A stretch of 64,000 bases of DNA, taken from Gemmatimonadaceae bacterium (lineage in GTDB: Bacteria; Gemmatimonadota; Gemmatimonadetes; Gemmatimonadales; Gemmatimonadaceae). Below are positions 50,760 through 59,374 of the stretch, one piece after another. Where the stretch lies: the NCBI GenBank assembly GCA_036003045.1, contig DASYSS010000022.1, forward strand, positions 213,871 to 277,870, read 5' to 3'. Under the pieces are notes generated by a model. That model worked only from the letters and a program-made list of their open reading frames with translations. It searched no databases and was not told where the DNA came from. How positions within the stretch are numbered: the first letter of the stretch is position 1; each line of letters begins with the position of its first letter. Made by a program: the position numbers and the translations under genes.

Positions 50760-51438
50760 GCGCCTCTCGGCGCTGGTCGACGATCCGCCGACGGCGGCGG
50801 AGCTCGCCCATCTCGCGGGCTGCGCCGACTGTACGCGTGAGCGCGCCGCCTATCGCGCGCTCGACAAGCTCGCCGCGGGCAATGCCCGCAGCATCGGAGC
50901 GCCGCTCACCACGTGGGAGTCCCTGAGACCGGCGCTTCTCGCGGACGGCGTCATCGATTCCGGACGCGGGCTCGTCTCCCGCGCTCGGCCTCGGCGGTTC
51001 GGATGGTTCCAGGCCGCCGCGGCGGCGGTGCTCGTCGCGGGCGGAGTGGTTGCCGGCCGCGCTTCGGCCAACGTGTCATTGACGACCGGGGCGACGCCGG
51101 CAACAGGCCGCATTGCGGCCGCCGATACCACGCCTCGCTTCAAGTCGCTCGACGAAGCTCGCGCCGCGCAGACGCAGTCCCAGATCGTCTACCAGAATGC
51201 CACCGCGTATCTCGCCCAGAACGACACGGCGAGCCGCGTGATCGAAGGCTCGGCGGCCATGCGTACGCGTCTGGCCGCGCTGGATGGCACGCAGCGTGTG
51301 CTGAACCAGGCGCTCTCCAAGGCACCGTACGATCCCGTCATCAACGGCTACTACCTGACGACGGTCGGACAGCGCGAGGCGACGCTCCGCATGATCAATA
51401 CGTCCGCGCCGGCTAGCATGCGCGTCATGAGTTACTGA
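50740..51438 (+). CDS. Zinc-binding anti-sigma factor, membrane-anchored
   Basis: A 232-residue protein with the ZAS motif His24-x3-Cys28-x2-Cys31 (HLAGCADC), which holds the cognate sigma factor, one membrane helix at about 88-108 (FQAAAAAVLVAGGVVAG) and a periplasmic helical region. AAGGAAG precedes the ATG. The 20-base overlap with the sigma gene ensures equal synthesis. The periplasmic part has no recognised sensor motif. Confidence 0.9.
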   Translation: MPHLSPERLSALVDDPPTAAELAHLAGCADCTRERAAYRALDKLAAGNARSIGAPLTTWESLRPALLADGVIDSGRGLVSRARPRRFGWFQAAAAAVLVAGGVVAGRASANVSLTTGATPATGRIAAADTTPRFKSLDEARAAQTQSQIVYQNATAYLAQNDTASRVIEGSAAMRTRLAALDGTQRVLNQALSKAPYDPVINGYYLTTVGQREATLRMINTSAPASMRVMSY

Positions 51439-51472
51439 CCCACACGCACGAACAGTGACCGATAGAGTTTCG

Positions 51473-52579
51473 ATGTCGAAGAACCTTGCTAAAGCTTTCG
51501 GCGGCGCCGCCGCCATGATCTCCCTCGCCGGGCTGGCGCCGGCGCAGGTCGTTACCGTGCGCCGTGACACCACCGTGCGCCGCGACACGATGACGGTAAC
51601 CCGCCTCATCGTGCTGCCCGGCCGCATGGACTCGATCCTGATCATCGCCGGGCGGATTGCTCACGAGGACTACGGCAGCCCGGCGTGGAAGAAGGCCGCC
51701 GCCATGCTCGATTCTCTGACCATGCCGCTGCCGCCGCAATTCGGGCACAAGCCGGTCCGAACCATCACGCTTCGAGCAGCGTTCAAAACGGATCAGGGTT
51801 GGGTCGGTCTCAACACGCAGGGCCCGGCGGCCCAGGGCGCGATGGACAGCACCGGAGCACGGCGCGTTCGCTACTTCGGATATCAGGACGTCCTGTCGGT
51901 GGATCCTGGGTCGCCGGCGGAGCGTGCGGGAATAAGGCCCGGCGACGTGCTCGTGGCGTACAACGGCACCGATTTGATCGCACACGAATTCAATCTCCGC
52001 GATTTGTTCGCGCCGAAGAAGCGCGTGGACCTGAGCGTGCGACGCGGGAACGAAGTGAAGCAGTATTCCCTCGTCGTCGCCGTTGCTCCGGAACCCGTGC
52101 TGCGGCGGCGGATGGAGATGGAGAAACAAGTGTGGTTCGAAGCGCCGACGCCACCGGGTACCATCGTGATGAGCGGCGACAGCGGCGGTCAGGTCCAGTT
52201 TCGTACGTTTGCCGGGCCAGGACGCCGCGGTGGCCCGGCGCTAGGCGACATCGCCATGCGGATGCCGCTGGAAAAAATGATCTTCTTCTCGCCCAACGGG
52301 CTGTTCGGCGCCGGCCTCACGAGCGTGAACGAGGAGCTTGCGCAAGCCCGCAACCTGCCAAAAGGCGTTCTGGTCACCAACGTGCCTGAGGGGTCGCCCG
52401 CGTTTCGCTCTGGACTGCGCATCGGCGACGTGATCATCACGGCGAACGACGATTCGGTGACCACCGTCGGGGAGCTGCGCGATCTCGTCATCCGTCACTT
52501 CGCCGACCGCTCACTGGCGCTCCAGGTCTCGCGTCAGGAGAAGACGAAGAAACTCGTCCTCTCCTGGGCTTCGCCCTGA
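51473..52579 (+). CDS. Exported protein with two PDZ domains, no protease domain
   Basis: The ATG at 51473 gives 368 residues with signal peptide ending LAPAQ (residue 25). Two PDZ domains are visible at about 125-210 (VDPGSPAERAGIRPGDVLVAYNG) and 275-350 (VPEGSPAFRSGLRIGDVIITAND). The segment before PDZ1 (30-120) has no trypsin-like His/Asp/Ser motif (no GNSGGP), so it is not DegP-like. As third gene of the ECF sigma/anti-sigma operon it may present substrates or sense misfolded C-termini in the periplasm. An upstream GTG at 51455 is an alternative start. Confidence 0.85.
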   Translation: MSKNLAKAFGGAAAMISLAGLAPAQVVTVRRDTTVRRDTMTVTRLIVLPGRMDSILIIAGRIAHEDYGSPAWKKAAAMLDSLTMPLPPQFGHKPVRTITLRAAFKTDQGWVGLNTQGPAAQGAMDSTGARRVRYFGYQDVLSVDPGSPAERAGIRPGDVLVAYNGTDLIAHEFNLRDLFAPKKRVDLSVRRGNEVKQYSLVVAVAPEPVLRRRMEMEKQVWFEAPTPPGTIVMSGDSGGQVQFRTFAGPGRRGGPALGDIAMRMPLEKMIFFSPNGLFGAGLTSVNEELAQARNLPKGVLVTNVPEGSPAFRSGLRIGDVIITANDDSVTTVGELRDLVIRHFADRSLALQVSRQEKTKKLVLSWASP

Positions 52580-52580
52580 G

Positions 52581-53402
52581 CTATTTCACCGTGCCCGGCG
52601 GCAGCTGATAGACCAGTCGCAACGTCGAGCGGTCCGGCGGCATGATCTCGTGCATCATCTCCGTCGGGAACATCTTCGTGTGGGAGTCTCGTGAGTGGCC
52701 GAGCCCCAGCGCGTGGCCGGCCTCGTGCCGCACGATGCCGGCGACGTCCCAAGGACGGATCATCGTACCCGCGCTGTCGTGCACGGCCACCACGATGTCG
52801 GCGTTCACGATCCAACCGTTCCCGTCGGTCGTGCGCTTGGTGAACCCCACCCGCATTCCGTCCGATGGCGGGAAGCGGTCGATCCACGAGATGTGCACGT
52901 CGGACGTCGCCGAGTCGATGACGAAATCGAAGCGCATCGGCAGATCGTCGGACGACCACTCAGCGAACGCGTCGCGCGCCGCCTGTGCGTAGCGAAGATC
53001 CCAATCGCGGATGTCGGACCCCGATTGCACCCAGATGCGAAGCGCGCGATCGCGGTGGTCCGGCCAACGGACGAGCTTGCCGCCGAGATCGACGAGCATG
53101 TCGCCGATGTACGTGTCGCTCGCGGCGTCGATGCGCGCGCGAATGTCGGCGTCGTCCCGTTTGACTGGCGCGCCGGTCGCCGGAACGATGGACGACGCCA
53201 CGTCCGCGCGTTGCTCGTCGCTCGGCTCCGTGACGTGCTCGGGACGCCGCCGTTTGGGAAAGGTCGTGTAGCCCAGCGTATCCTCAGCGATCTCAACAAT
53301 AGGATCGGGAGGGATGCTCGCCTGGCGGTCGACGACCTGCATGACGACGAACGCGCCGAAGCCCGCGACGATGGCGTACAACGTCGCGTCAGCGCGCCGC
53401 AT
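52581..53402 (-). CDS. Matrixin-type zinc metalloprotease (first of a tandem pair)
   Basis: A 273-residue protein with an N-terminal membrane or signal helix (LYAIVAGFGAFVVMQVV), a pro-like region and a metzincin domain (about 120-270). The zinc motif HEAGHALGLGH has His226, Glu227, His230 and His236, followed by a Met-turn (EMMHEIM). Related paralogue lies directly upstream (53411), with shared segments WPDxR, WIDRFxxxxG and the C-terminal RLVYxLPPGxxK. Likely acts in the periplasm or is secreted. Ends 1 bp from the convergent PDZ gene. Confidence 0.9.
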   Translation of the reverse strand: MRRADATLYAIVAGFGAFVVMQVVDRQASIPPDPIVEIAEDTLGYTTFPKRRRPEHVTEPSDEQRADVASSIVPATGAPVKRDDADIRARIDAASDTYIGDMLVDLGGKLVRWPDHRDRALRIWVQSGSDIRDWDLRYAQAARDAFAEWSSDDLPMRFDFVIDSATSDVHISWIDRFPPSDGMRVGFTKRTTDGNGWIVNADIVVAVHDSAGTMIRPWDVAGIVRHEAGHALGLGHSRDSHTKMFPTEMMHEIMPPDRSTLRLVYQLPPGTVK

Positions 53403-53410
53403 GGAACCGA

Positions 53411-54166
53411 CTACTTGAGAGGGCCGGCCGGCAGCGCGTAGAGGAGGCGGATGGTCGCGCGATCAGCCCCGGACAACGAACGCACGCGAACTCGCGGTGC
53501 CATGATGCTCGTCGTGTCCCCCGTGTGGTCGAGGCCGAGGAGATGCCCGATCTCGTGCAGGGCCATGGCCTGCATCGCGTCGTCCTCGAGCAGCTCGCCC
53601 TGGTTGTGGTGGACGGCGAGCGTGATGTTCGCGTCGGTGATCGTCCACGAGTCGTCGCGCGCCCAGCGAGTGCGGCCGCTGATCGGTTCGTGGAAGCGGT
53701 CGATCCAATTGACGTGAACGTCGGCGTCGCAGGAGTCGTCGACGAAGGTGAAATGCACCGGCAGATGAAGCGAATCCCACTCCTCGAACGCGGCGCGTAC
53801 GCGGGCCACGAACGACGGCGAGAAGTCGTGGACGTTTGACGCCGGCTGAATCCAGACAGTGAGCGGCACGCCCTTTCTGTCCGGCCATCGCGCGAGTGCC
53901 GAGTCACGCTCGAGCAGGATGTCGGCGATGTACGTGCCCGCCTGTTCGTCGCGCACGCGTCGCCGCACGTCGGCGAGCCCGCCGTCCGAGAGGCTGAAGG
54001 ACGCGGGTCGTATCGACGTGTGGTGCGTTCCGGTGCCCACCGTTCCGGACGCACTGTCGCGATGTCGCGCACGGACCTCTCCGAAACTCGAGTCGGTCGT
54101 GTCGTACGCGTGACTGAGGCAGAACACGAGAGCAAGCGAGAGGACGGGAAAGGCTGCGCGCCGCAT
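53411..54166 (-). CDS. Matrixin-type zinc metalloprotease (second of a tandem pair)
   Basis: A 251-residue exported protein (signal MRRAAFPVLSLALVFCLSHA). The metzincin motif HEIGHLLGLDH gives His204, Glu205, His208 and His214, with Met-turn SIMAPRV. It resembles the next gene in arrangement, domain borders and C-terminus (RLLYALPAGPLK), so the pair arose by duplication; they start and stop 8 bp apart and should share one transcript. Substrates unknown. Confidence 0.9.
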   Translation of the reverse strand: MRRAAFPVLSLALVFCLSHAYDTTDSSFGEVRARHRDSASGTVGTGTHHTSIRPASFSLSDGGLADVRRRVRDEQAGTYIADILLERDSALARWPDRKGVPLTVWIQPASNVHDFSPSFVARVRAAFEEWDSLHLPVHFTFVDDSCDADVHVNWIDRFHEPISGRTRWARDDSWTITDANITLAVHHNQGELLEDDAMQAMALHEIGHLLGLDHTGDTTSIMAPRVRVRSLSGADRATIRLLYALPAGPLK

Positions 54167-54410
54167 ACCCTAGGAACCCGCCGCCCATCATCGGGCGAGG
54201 AAAGGAAGGTGTCGATCAGGGGGATGAACGACCCGGGCGCGTACCCAAAAGACGAGTGCCGGAGAGGAAACGCCACCGGGTGTGGGCGCCTATCCTAACG
54301 TTCGTTTCGGGAGCGTGCAAGCGAGATCTCGCGGATCTTTAGCGCCGCGACGAAGCTGTAACACGACTTAGCAACTCCGGGGGCGGAGAGGCCGCCGAAC
54401 TTCCACTCGG
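54167..54410. other. Divergent intergenic region, matrixin pair / M28 peptidase
   Basis: No gene visible. It should contain the minus-strand promoter of the matrixin operon and part of the M28 peptidase promoter, but I see no clear boxes. Confidence 0.45.
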
Positions 54411-54535
54411 GCGCTTCTCGCTGTTTCGTTTCTTATCGCTTTTGGCTCTTTGCTGCTTGGCGCTTCGGCTTTTTGGTTCCCTCGCTGTTCGGCTCTCGTG
54501 CCGTTCAGCTCCTTCGCTCCTCGGCTAATTCGCCC
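54411..54535. repeat. Pyrimidine-rich degenerate repeat (GCTCTTCGCT-like)
   Basis: About 125 bp made of drifting variants of CGCTTTTCGGCTC and CGCTGTTCGGCTC, T-rich on the plus strand and very unlike the GC-rich surroundings. It ends two bases before the M28 ATG, so the ribosome binding site must lie inside it or be missing. Confidence 0.75.
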
Positions 54536-54536
54536 G

Positions 54537-55982
54537 ATGCTCCTCCTCCTCGTTGCCCTTCAGCAGCAACCCGACCCCGTCCTCGCGAAGATTCGTGACG
54601 AGGGTCTGAACCACTCGCGCGCTTGGTCGATGGTCGACACCCTCGCGACGGTCATCGGCCCGCGACTCACCGCGTCTCCCGCGTTCACGCGCGCGGCGAC
54701 CTGGGCGCGCGATCATCTGTCTTCGTGGGGACTCGCTGACGTGCACATGGAGTCCTGGCCCTTCGGTCGCGGCTGGGAGCTGGAGAAGTACACGCTCGAG
54801 ATGACGTCGCCGCGTTTCGCGCCGATGATCGGCTATCCGGACGCGTGGTCGGCGCCGACGAAGGGTGAGATCGCCGGCACGCCGGTTTTCATCGCGGGCA
54901 TCTCCTCCGATTCGCTCGAGAAAATGCGCGGCGTCCTCAAAGGCGCGATCGTCCTCGCGCAGCCGATGATGACGAACTTCATCCGTGAAGACCGAGTCGA
55001 TCCGTTCGGTCCAACCGGAGACGTCTACACACCGGCGCCGCCGATCGGCGGCGGGCGGGCGGGCGGCGGCGGCCGCGGTGGCGGACCGAGTGAAGCTCAA
55101 AAAATCCAGACGATTCTGCACGACGCCGGCGTCGGTGCGGTGCTCAAGCCGAGCCGCGGCGAGCACGGCACGATCTTCGTGCAGGCGCGCGACGTCGGCG
55201 CGAACGCGGTGCCGTCGGTCATCGTCGCGGGGGAGCACTACAACAACCTCGTTCGACTGCTCCAGGATCACGTGCCCGTACGGGTACGCGTTCAGATAGA
55301 CGCGAAGTATTTCACGGCCGACACGAGCGGCTACAACATCATCGCCGAGCTGCCGGGGTCTGACCCGGCTCTCAAAGACGAGATCGTCATGATCGGCGCG
55401 CACCTCGACTCTTGGGCGTCGGCCACCGGCGCGACCGACAACGCCGACGGAGCGGCGACCGTGCTCGAGGCGATGCGCATCCTCAAAACCGTCGGCGCAA
55501 AGCCGCGCCGCACGATCCGCGTCGCGCTCTGGGGCGGCGAAGAGGAAGGACTCTACGGCTCGAAAGCGTGGGTCGCGCGACACCTCGCCGGCGACGCGAA
55601 CAAGGCCGCGCGCGACAAGTTCGACGTGTACTTCAACATCGATCCGGGCTACGGCCGCGTGTACGGCTTTTACACGCAGGGCAACGACGCCGCGAAAGCG
55701 ATCTTCGACCAGTGGCTCGAGCCGTTCAAAGACGTAGGCGCGAAGCGAAACCTCCGCGCGGGCATCGGCAACACCGACCACTTGAGCTTCATCGCCGAAG
55801 GCGTGCCCGGCTTCAATCCCGTGCAGGAGTTCTCGACGTACGACGTGCGCATCCACCACACGAACATGGACACGATGGAGCGCATGACGCCCGAGGAAGT
55901 CGCGCAGGCGGCGACGGTGTTCGCGACGTTCGCCTACCAGGCGGCGATGCGCGACGCGCCCATTCCGCGCGCGCCGCGTTGA
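54537..55982 (+). CDS. M28-family zinc aminopeptidase
   Basis: The ATG at 54537 gives 481 residues beginning MLLLLVALQQQPDPVLAKIR, a short signal-like start. A PA domain insert spans about 110-260 with a Gly-rich loop (GGGRAGGGGRGGG). The peptidase core has His289 (IGAHLDSW), Asp301 (ATDNADG), Glu335-Glu336 (GGEEEGL), an Asp in FNIDPGYG and a late His (RIHHTNMD), the full two-zinc set. Likely removes N-terminal amino acids from peptides outside the cytoplasm. No ribosome binding site can be recognised because of the repeat before it. Confidence 0.9.
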   Translation: MLLLLVALQQQPDPVLAKIRDEGLNHSRAWSMVDTLATVIGPRLTASPAFTRAATWARDHLSSWGLADVHMESWPFGRGWELEKYTLEMTSPRFAPMIGYPDAWSAPTKGEIAGTPVFIAGISSDSLEKMRGVLKGAIVLAQPMMTNFIREDRVDPFGPTGDVYTPAPPIGGGRAGGGGRGGGPSEAQKIQTILHDAGVGAVLKPSRGEHGTIFVQARDVGANAVPSVIVAGEHYNNLVRLLQDHVPVRVRVQIDAKYFTADTSGYNIIAELPGSDPALKDEIVMIGAHLDSWASATGATDNADGAATVLEAMRILKTVGAKPRRTIRVALWGGEEEGLYGSKAWVARHLAGDANKAARDKFDVYFNIDPGYGRVYGFYTQGNDAAKAIFDQWLEPFKDVGAKRNLRAGIGNTDHLSFIAEGVPGFNPVQEFSTYDVRIHHTNMDTMERMTPEEVAQAATVFATFAYQAAMRDAPIPRAPR

Positions 55983-55984
55983 TC

Positions 55985-56012
55985 GCGCATCTTCGCACCC
56001 CGCACTCCGGAC
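55985..56012. repeat. CGCACCCCGC-type degenerate repeat
   Basis: CGCATCTTCGCACCCCGCACTCCGG follows the M28 stop within two bases. Like the stretch at 24506. Confidence 0.55.
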
Positions 56013-56019
56013 TCGGCGG

Positions 56020-57705
56020 CTAGATCTCTCGGCGCTTGGCGAACTGCGCGATGTTGTCGCCCGCGCGGAACGCCAGCGCCTGAATCGTCATCGTCGGCTG
56101 CCCGCGGCCGCTCGTCACGAGGCTCGACCCGTCGACGACGAAGAGATTCCTCACGTCGTGCGCGCGGTTGTACTTGTCCACGACCGACGTCTTGGGGTCG
56201 TTGCCCATGCGGCATGTACCCAGGAGATGGACGGCGAACTCCTGGCTGTCGACCGGCAGCTGCCACGTCTGCGCCGCGCCCGACGCGTGCAAGAGCTCTT
56301 CGCTCCGCTGCGCGAAATACTTGTAGAGCTTGAGGTCCTGCGGATGATCCGCGTACGTCATTCGGATCGCCGGTACGCCCCACGCGTCCTTCACCGTCGG
56401 GTCGAGCGAGATGCTGTTCGTCGCGACGGGCAGCGACGTCGTGTGGCCGAAACAGATGACCGAACGCGTATACGTCTGGGCGATCCAGCGCTTGTACGCT
56501 TTGCCCCAGCGCGGCGCCTTGGGCGGAATGCCGATGTCGCTCGCGAATTGGATCGGCGTGGCGTCGAATCGATAGTCGAAGCCGCCGCCGCCGACCAAGC
56601 CGAGTTTGGGGTCGAGCTCGTACAGATCCCACACGACGCGCGTCGCGACGATTCCCTTGAACCCGTTGACCTCGTGATCGAACACGCCGAGCGCGAGGCC
56701 GGCGCCGTTCGGCATGAGATACTTGCCGACTACGCCACTCGAGTTGGCGAGTCCGTGCGGAAAGAGATTCGACGCGGAGTTGAGCAACAACCGCGGCGTC
56801 TCGGCGCCGTTCGCGCAGACGACCACCGCCTTCGCGCGCTGGAAAGCTTCCTTCTTGTCCGCGTCGAAGTACTTCACGCCGGTCGCGCGGCCCTTCGCGT
56901 CAGTCTCGATTTTGCGCGCGTAGGAATTGGGGCGGATCTCACAGCGGCCCGATGCGACTGCCTTCGGGATGACGGAGACGAGCGAGCTGGATTTCGCGCG
57001 AACCTCACAGCCAAAGCCCTCGCAGAATCCGCACTGCACGCATTGTGATCGTCCGTCGAACGGCTTCGACGCGATCGCCATCGGAGCGGGGAAGGGCTTG
57101 TAGCCCAGCTTCTTCGCGCCGCGCTCGAGCAACACACCTGTCGATTTCGGCGGATGCGGCGGCATGGGATACGGTCGCGATCGCGGCGGGTCGAACGGTC
57201 CGGGCGCTCCCGCGACGCCGACTTCCCAATCGACCTTCGTGTAGTACGGCTCGAGATCCTGATAGGTGATCGGCCAGTCGGCGAAACCGGTGCCGGCCAG
57301 CGTGCCTTTCACGCTCGCTTCCTTGAAGTCGATCTCCTTGAAGCGCCAGAAATTCGCCGAGAAGTGCACGCTCGTGCCGCCGACGCCGCGGGCGTACACG
57401 AGCGCGGGCTGCTTCTGTGCCTTGTCCTTTTCTGTCTTGCGGAAAGTGGTCGGCGAGACGTTCCAGTCGTTGGACAGCGCGCTCTGCTGGAAGATCTTGA
57501 TCTCGTCGTGGACGAAATCGCGCTCCGTCCGCCACGGACCCTGCTCGAGCACGACGACGCGGAATCCGGCTGTCGAAAGCTCCTTCGCGACGACGCCGCC
57601 CGCGGCGCCCGATCCGACGATGACGAAATCGACCTCGTCGTCGGGCCGGTATTTCACTGTCGTTTGCTGGAGCGGCGCGAGCCGCGGATGCGTGTGGTCA
57701 GGCAT
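56020..57705 (-). CDS. GMC oxidoreductase with Cys-rich motif (FAD-dependent sugar/polyol dehydrogenase type)
   Basis: A 561-residue flavoenzyme with FAD-binding GxGxxG at about 31-36 (VGSGAAGG), ARGVGGTSVHFSANFWRF, and the C-terminal HLLGTCRMG plus SGRGQPTMTIQALAFRAG segment with catalytic His/Asn type residues. Cysteines 222, 225, 228 and 233 (CVQCGFCEGFGC) could hold an Fe-S cluster, as in the alpha subunit of bacterial FAD-glucose dehydrogenase. The overlapping upstream gene encodes the Tat-carrying gamma-like protein. A cytochrome c partner is not in the window. Confidence 0.9.
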   Translation of the reverse strand: MPDHTHPRLAPLQQTTVKYRPDDEVDFVIVGSGAAGGVVAKELSTAGFRVVVLEQGPWRTERDFVHDEIKIFQQSALSNDWNVSPTTFRKTEKDKAQKQPALVYARGVGGTSVHFSANFWRFKEIDFKEASVKGTLAGTGFADWPITYQDLEPYYTKVDWEVGVAGAPGPFDPPRSRPYPMPPHPPKSTGVLLERGAKKLGYKPFPAPMAIASKPFDGRSQCVQCGFCEGFGCEVRAKSSSLVSVIPKAVASGRCEIRPNSYARKIETDAKGRATGVKYFDADKKEAFQRAKAVVVCANGAETPRLLLNSASNLFPHGLANSSGVVGKYLMPNGAGLALGVFDHEVNGFKGIVATRVVWDLYELDPKLGLVGGGGFDYRFDATPIQFASDIGIPPKAPRWGKAYKRWIAQTYTRSVICFGHTTSLPVATNSISLDPTVKDAWGVPAIRMTYADHPQDLKLYKYFAQRSEELLHASGAAQTWQLPVDSQEFAVHLLGTCRMGNDPKTSVVDKYNRAHDVRNLFVVDGSSLVTSGRGQPTMTIQALAFRAGDNIAQFAKRREI

Positions 57706-58255
57706 TCTGGTCGTACCAGCCGAAGGGCGGTCCCCACGAGAACCGGTCGTCGAAGCCGATCCAGCGCCAGCCCATCTTTTGATAATTCCCGCCCCACTCG
57801 GGGTTCGCGAGCATGCCGGCGATCGTGCCGTAGCGGATCGCGTTGAAGAATTGCGGCTTCTCTTTCTCCATCGCGGTCAGGACGGCGATCTGCTTGTCCG
57901 ACGGGAGCGAGGCGAACGACTTCGCCCCCCGCTGCGCCTTCGCGGCGCGAGACCTCAGCTCCTTCGCGGCCGACACCATCGCCTGCTTCTGGTCTTTGGC
58001 CCAGGTGGAGATCGCCTTGTCGATGAAGTAGACGACACGTGCCTCACGCGCGCCCGGCGTCGAGTCGGTCGGCACGATCTGCGCGGCGGCGGCGTCGATC
58101 TCCATCGCGTCGTCCGGTGTCAGCGCCTCGAACTTCGACGCCTGCATCGCGTGAAGTCCGGCGGCGAGGATCTCGCTTCGCGTCGCCGCGAGCCACACTC
58201 CGGCCGCGGCGGATCCCGCGAGCGCCACGAATTGTCTGCGCGAAAACTCCGACAT
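57698..58255 (-). CDS. Gluconate 2-dehydrogenase subunit 3-like Tat protein
   Basis: The ATG at 58255 gives 185 residues with a twin-arginine signal (SRRQFVALAG, Arg6-Arg7). The mature part matches the gluconate 2-dehydrogenase gamma family (LTPDDAMEIDAAAAQIVPTDSTPGAREA...). In related enzymes this small subunit escorts the signal-less GMC subunit through the Tat system. It overlaps the GMC gene start by 8 bases, so the two form a complex that is exported folded. Confidence 0.92.
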   Translation of the reverse strand: MSEFSRRQFVALAGSAAAGVWLAATRSEILAAGLHAMQASKFEALTPDDAMEIDAAAAQIVPTDSTPGAREARVVYFIDKAISTWAKDQKQAMVSAAKELRSRAAKAQRGAKSFASLPSDKQIAVLTAMEKEKPQFFNAIRYGTIAGMLANPEWGGNYQKMGWRWIGFDDRFSWGPPFGWYDQNA

Positions 58256-58330
58256 GGATCGCGGCCTCCCCGGTGGTGAAACGTCGCCGGATTCTAGCGG
58301 TTGGCACACCGCCGCGCGAGCGTCGTCGTG

Positions 58331-59368
58331 TCAGAGCTTCGCGGGTGTCTCCCACGTTCTCGTCTCCGCCGACCGGAACAGCGCGTCGATGACGGCCATG
58401 TTCGCGATCGCGTCATCGATCGACACGAGCGGCTCGCTGGCGCCGCGGATGGCGTCGACGAAGCGGTCGGCCTGAAGCGCGTATTGATCTACGGCATCGA
58501 AGTCGATCGGCCGCGCGGCGAGCCCACCGAGCTGACTTCCGTCGTCGACGAAAACGCGGCACCGCCGATCGGCCGGCGCGTTGAACGGAATCTCGACTTC
58601 GATCCTGCCCGTCGTTCCATAGACGAGCATCTTCTGATACGGAACGAGCTGCCCGGCGCAGGCGAACGTCGCCTGCCCGTTGGGAAACCGCAGCAGCGCC
58701 GACGCGAGCCGGTCGACCTTCATGTCCGGATCGCGCTCGATCTGTCCCACCACTTCCACCGGCTCGGCGCCGAAGAGCCAGCGCGACATCGTGATGGGAT
58801 AGCAGCCGATGTCCAGCAACGCGCCGCCGCCGTACTCCACGCGGCTCCGCACGTCGGCCGGGTCGCGCCGAAAGTAGCTGAAATGTCCGCTCACGAGACG
58901 CAGCTCGCCGATAGTCCCCGACTCGACCAACCGCTTCGCCTCGAGCCACTGCGGATGGCCGCGCACCATGAACGCCTCGGCGATCACAACCCCGGTTCGA
59001 TCGCGGGCCGCGCGCAGCGCGCACGCTTCGTCGGCCGACATCGCGATCGGCTTTTCGCAGAGGACATGCTTGCCAGCGTCCGCCGCGCGAATGGACCAGG
59101 CCACGTGCAAATGGTTCGGCAGCGGGTTGTAGATGGCGTCGATTTCGTCGTCGTCGATCAGCTCGTCGTACGATCCGTACGCTCTCGGGATTCCGAGCGC
59201 CGCCGCGGCCGAGCGCGCCTTCGCCGCGTCTCGAGACGCGACGGCAACGACTCGCGAGTGTCTGGTGCCCTGAATGGCCGGGATCACCTTGGTCATCGCG
59301 ATGTTCGCCGCGCCGAGGATTCCCCATCGAACGGGAGCGGCCCCGGTGGGCGAAGCGGTTGCGGACAT
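58331..59368 (-). CDS. Gfo/Idh/MocA-family oxidoreductase
   Basis: The ATG at 59368 has GGAG 9 bases upstream and gives 345 residues. Rossmann N-terminus WGILGAANIAMTKVIPAI, then CEKPIAM (the conserved Glu-Lys-Pro), and a C-terminal beta-sheet domain. Members oxidise or reduce sugars and related alcohols with NAD(P). No signal peptide. It lies between the LVIVD protein and the GMC pair on the same strand, with 70-75 bp gaps, and may belong to a carbohydrate pathway. Its leader has the two hairpins described at 59375. Confidence 0.92.
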   Translation of the reverse strand: MSATASPTGAAPVRWGILGAANIAMTKVIPAIQGTRHSRVVAVASRDAAKARSAAAALGIPRAYGSYDELIDDDEIDAIYNPLPNHLHVAWSIRAADAGKHVLCEKPIAMSADEACALRAARDRTGVVIAEAFMVRGHPQWLEAKRLVESGTIGELRLVSGHFSYFRRDPADVRSRVEYGGGALLDIGCYPITMSRWLFGAEPVEVVGQIERDPDMKVDRLASALLRFPNGQATFACAGQLVPYQKMLVYGTTGRIEVEIPFNAPADRRCRVFVDDGSQLGGLAARPIDFDAVDQYALQADRFVDAIRGASEPLVSIDDAIANMAVIDALFRSAETRTWETPAKL

Positions 59369-59374
59369 GCGTGG

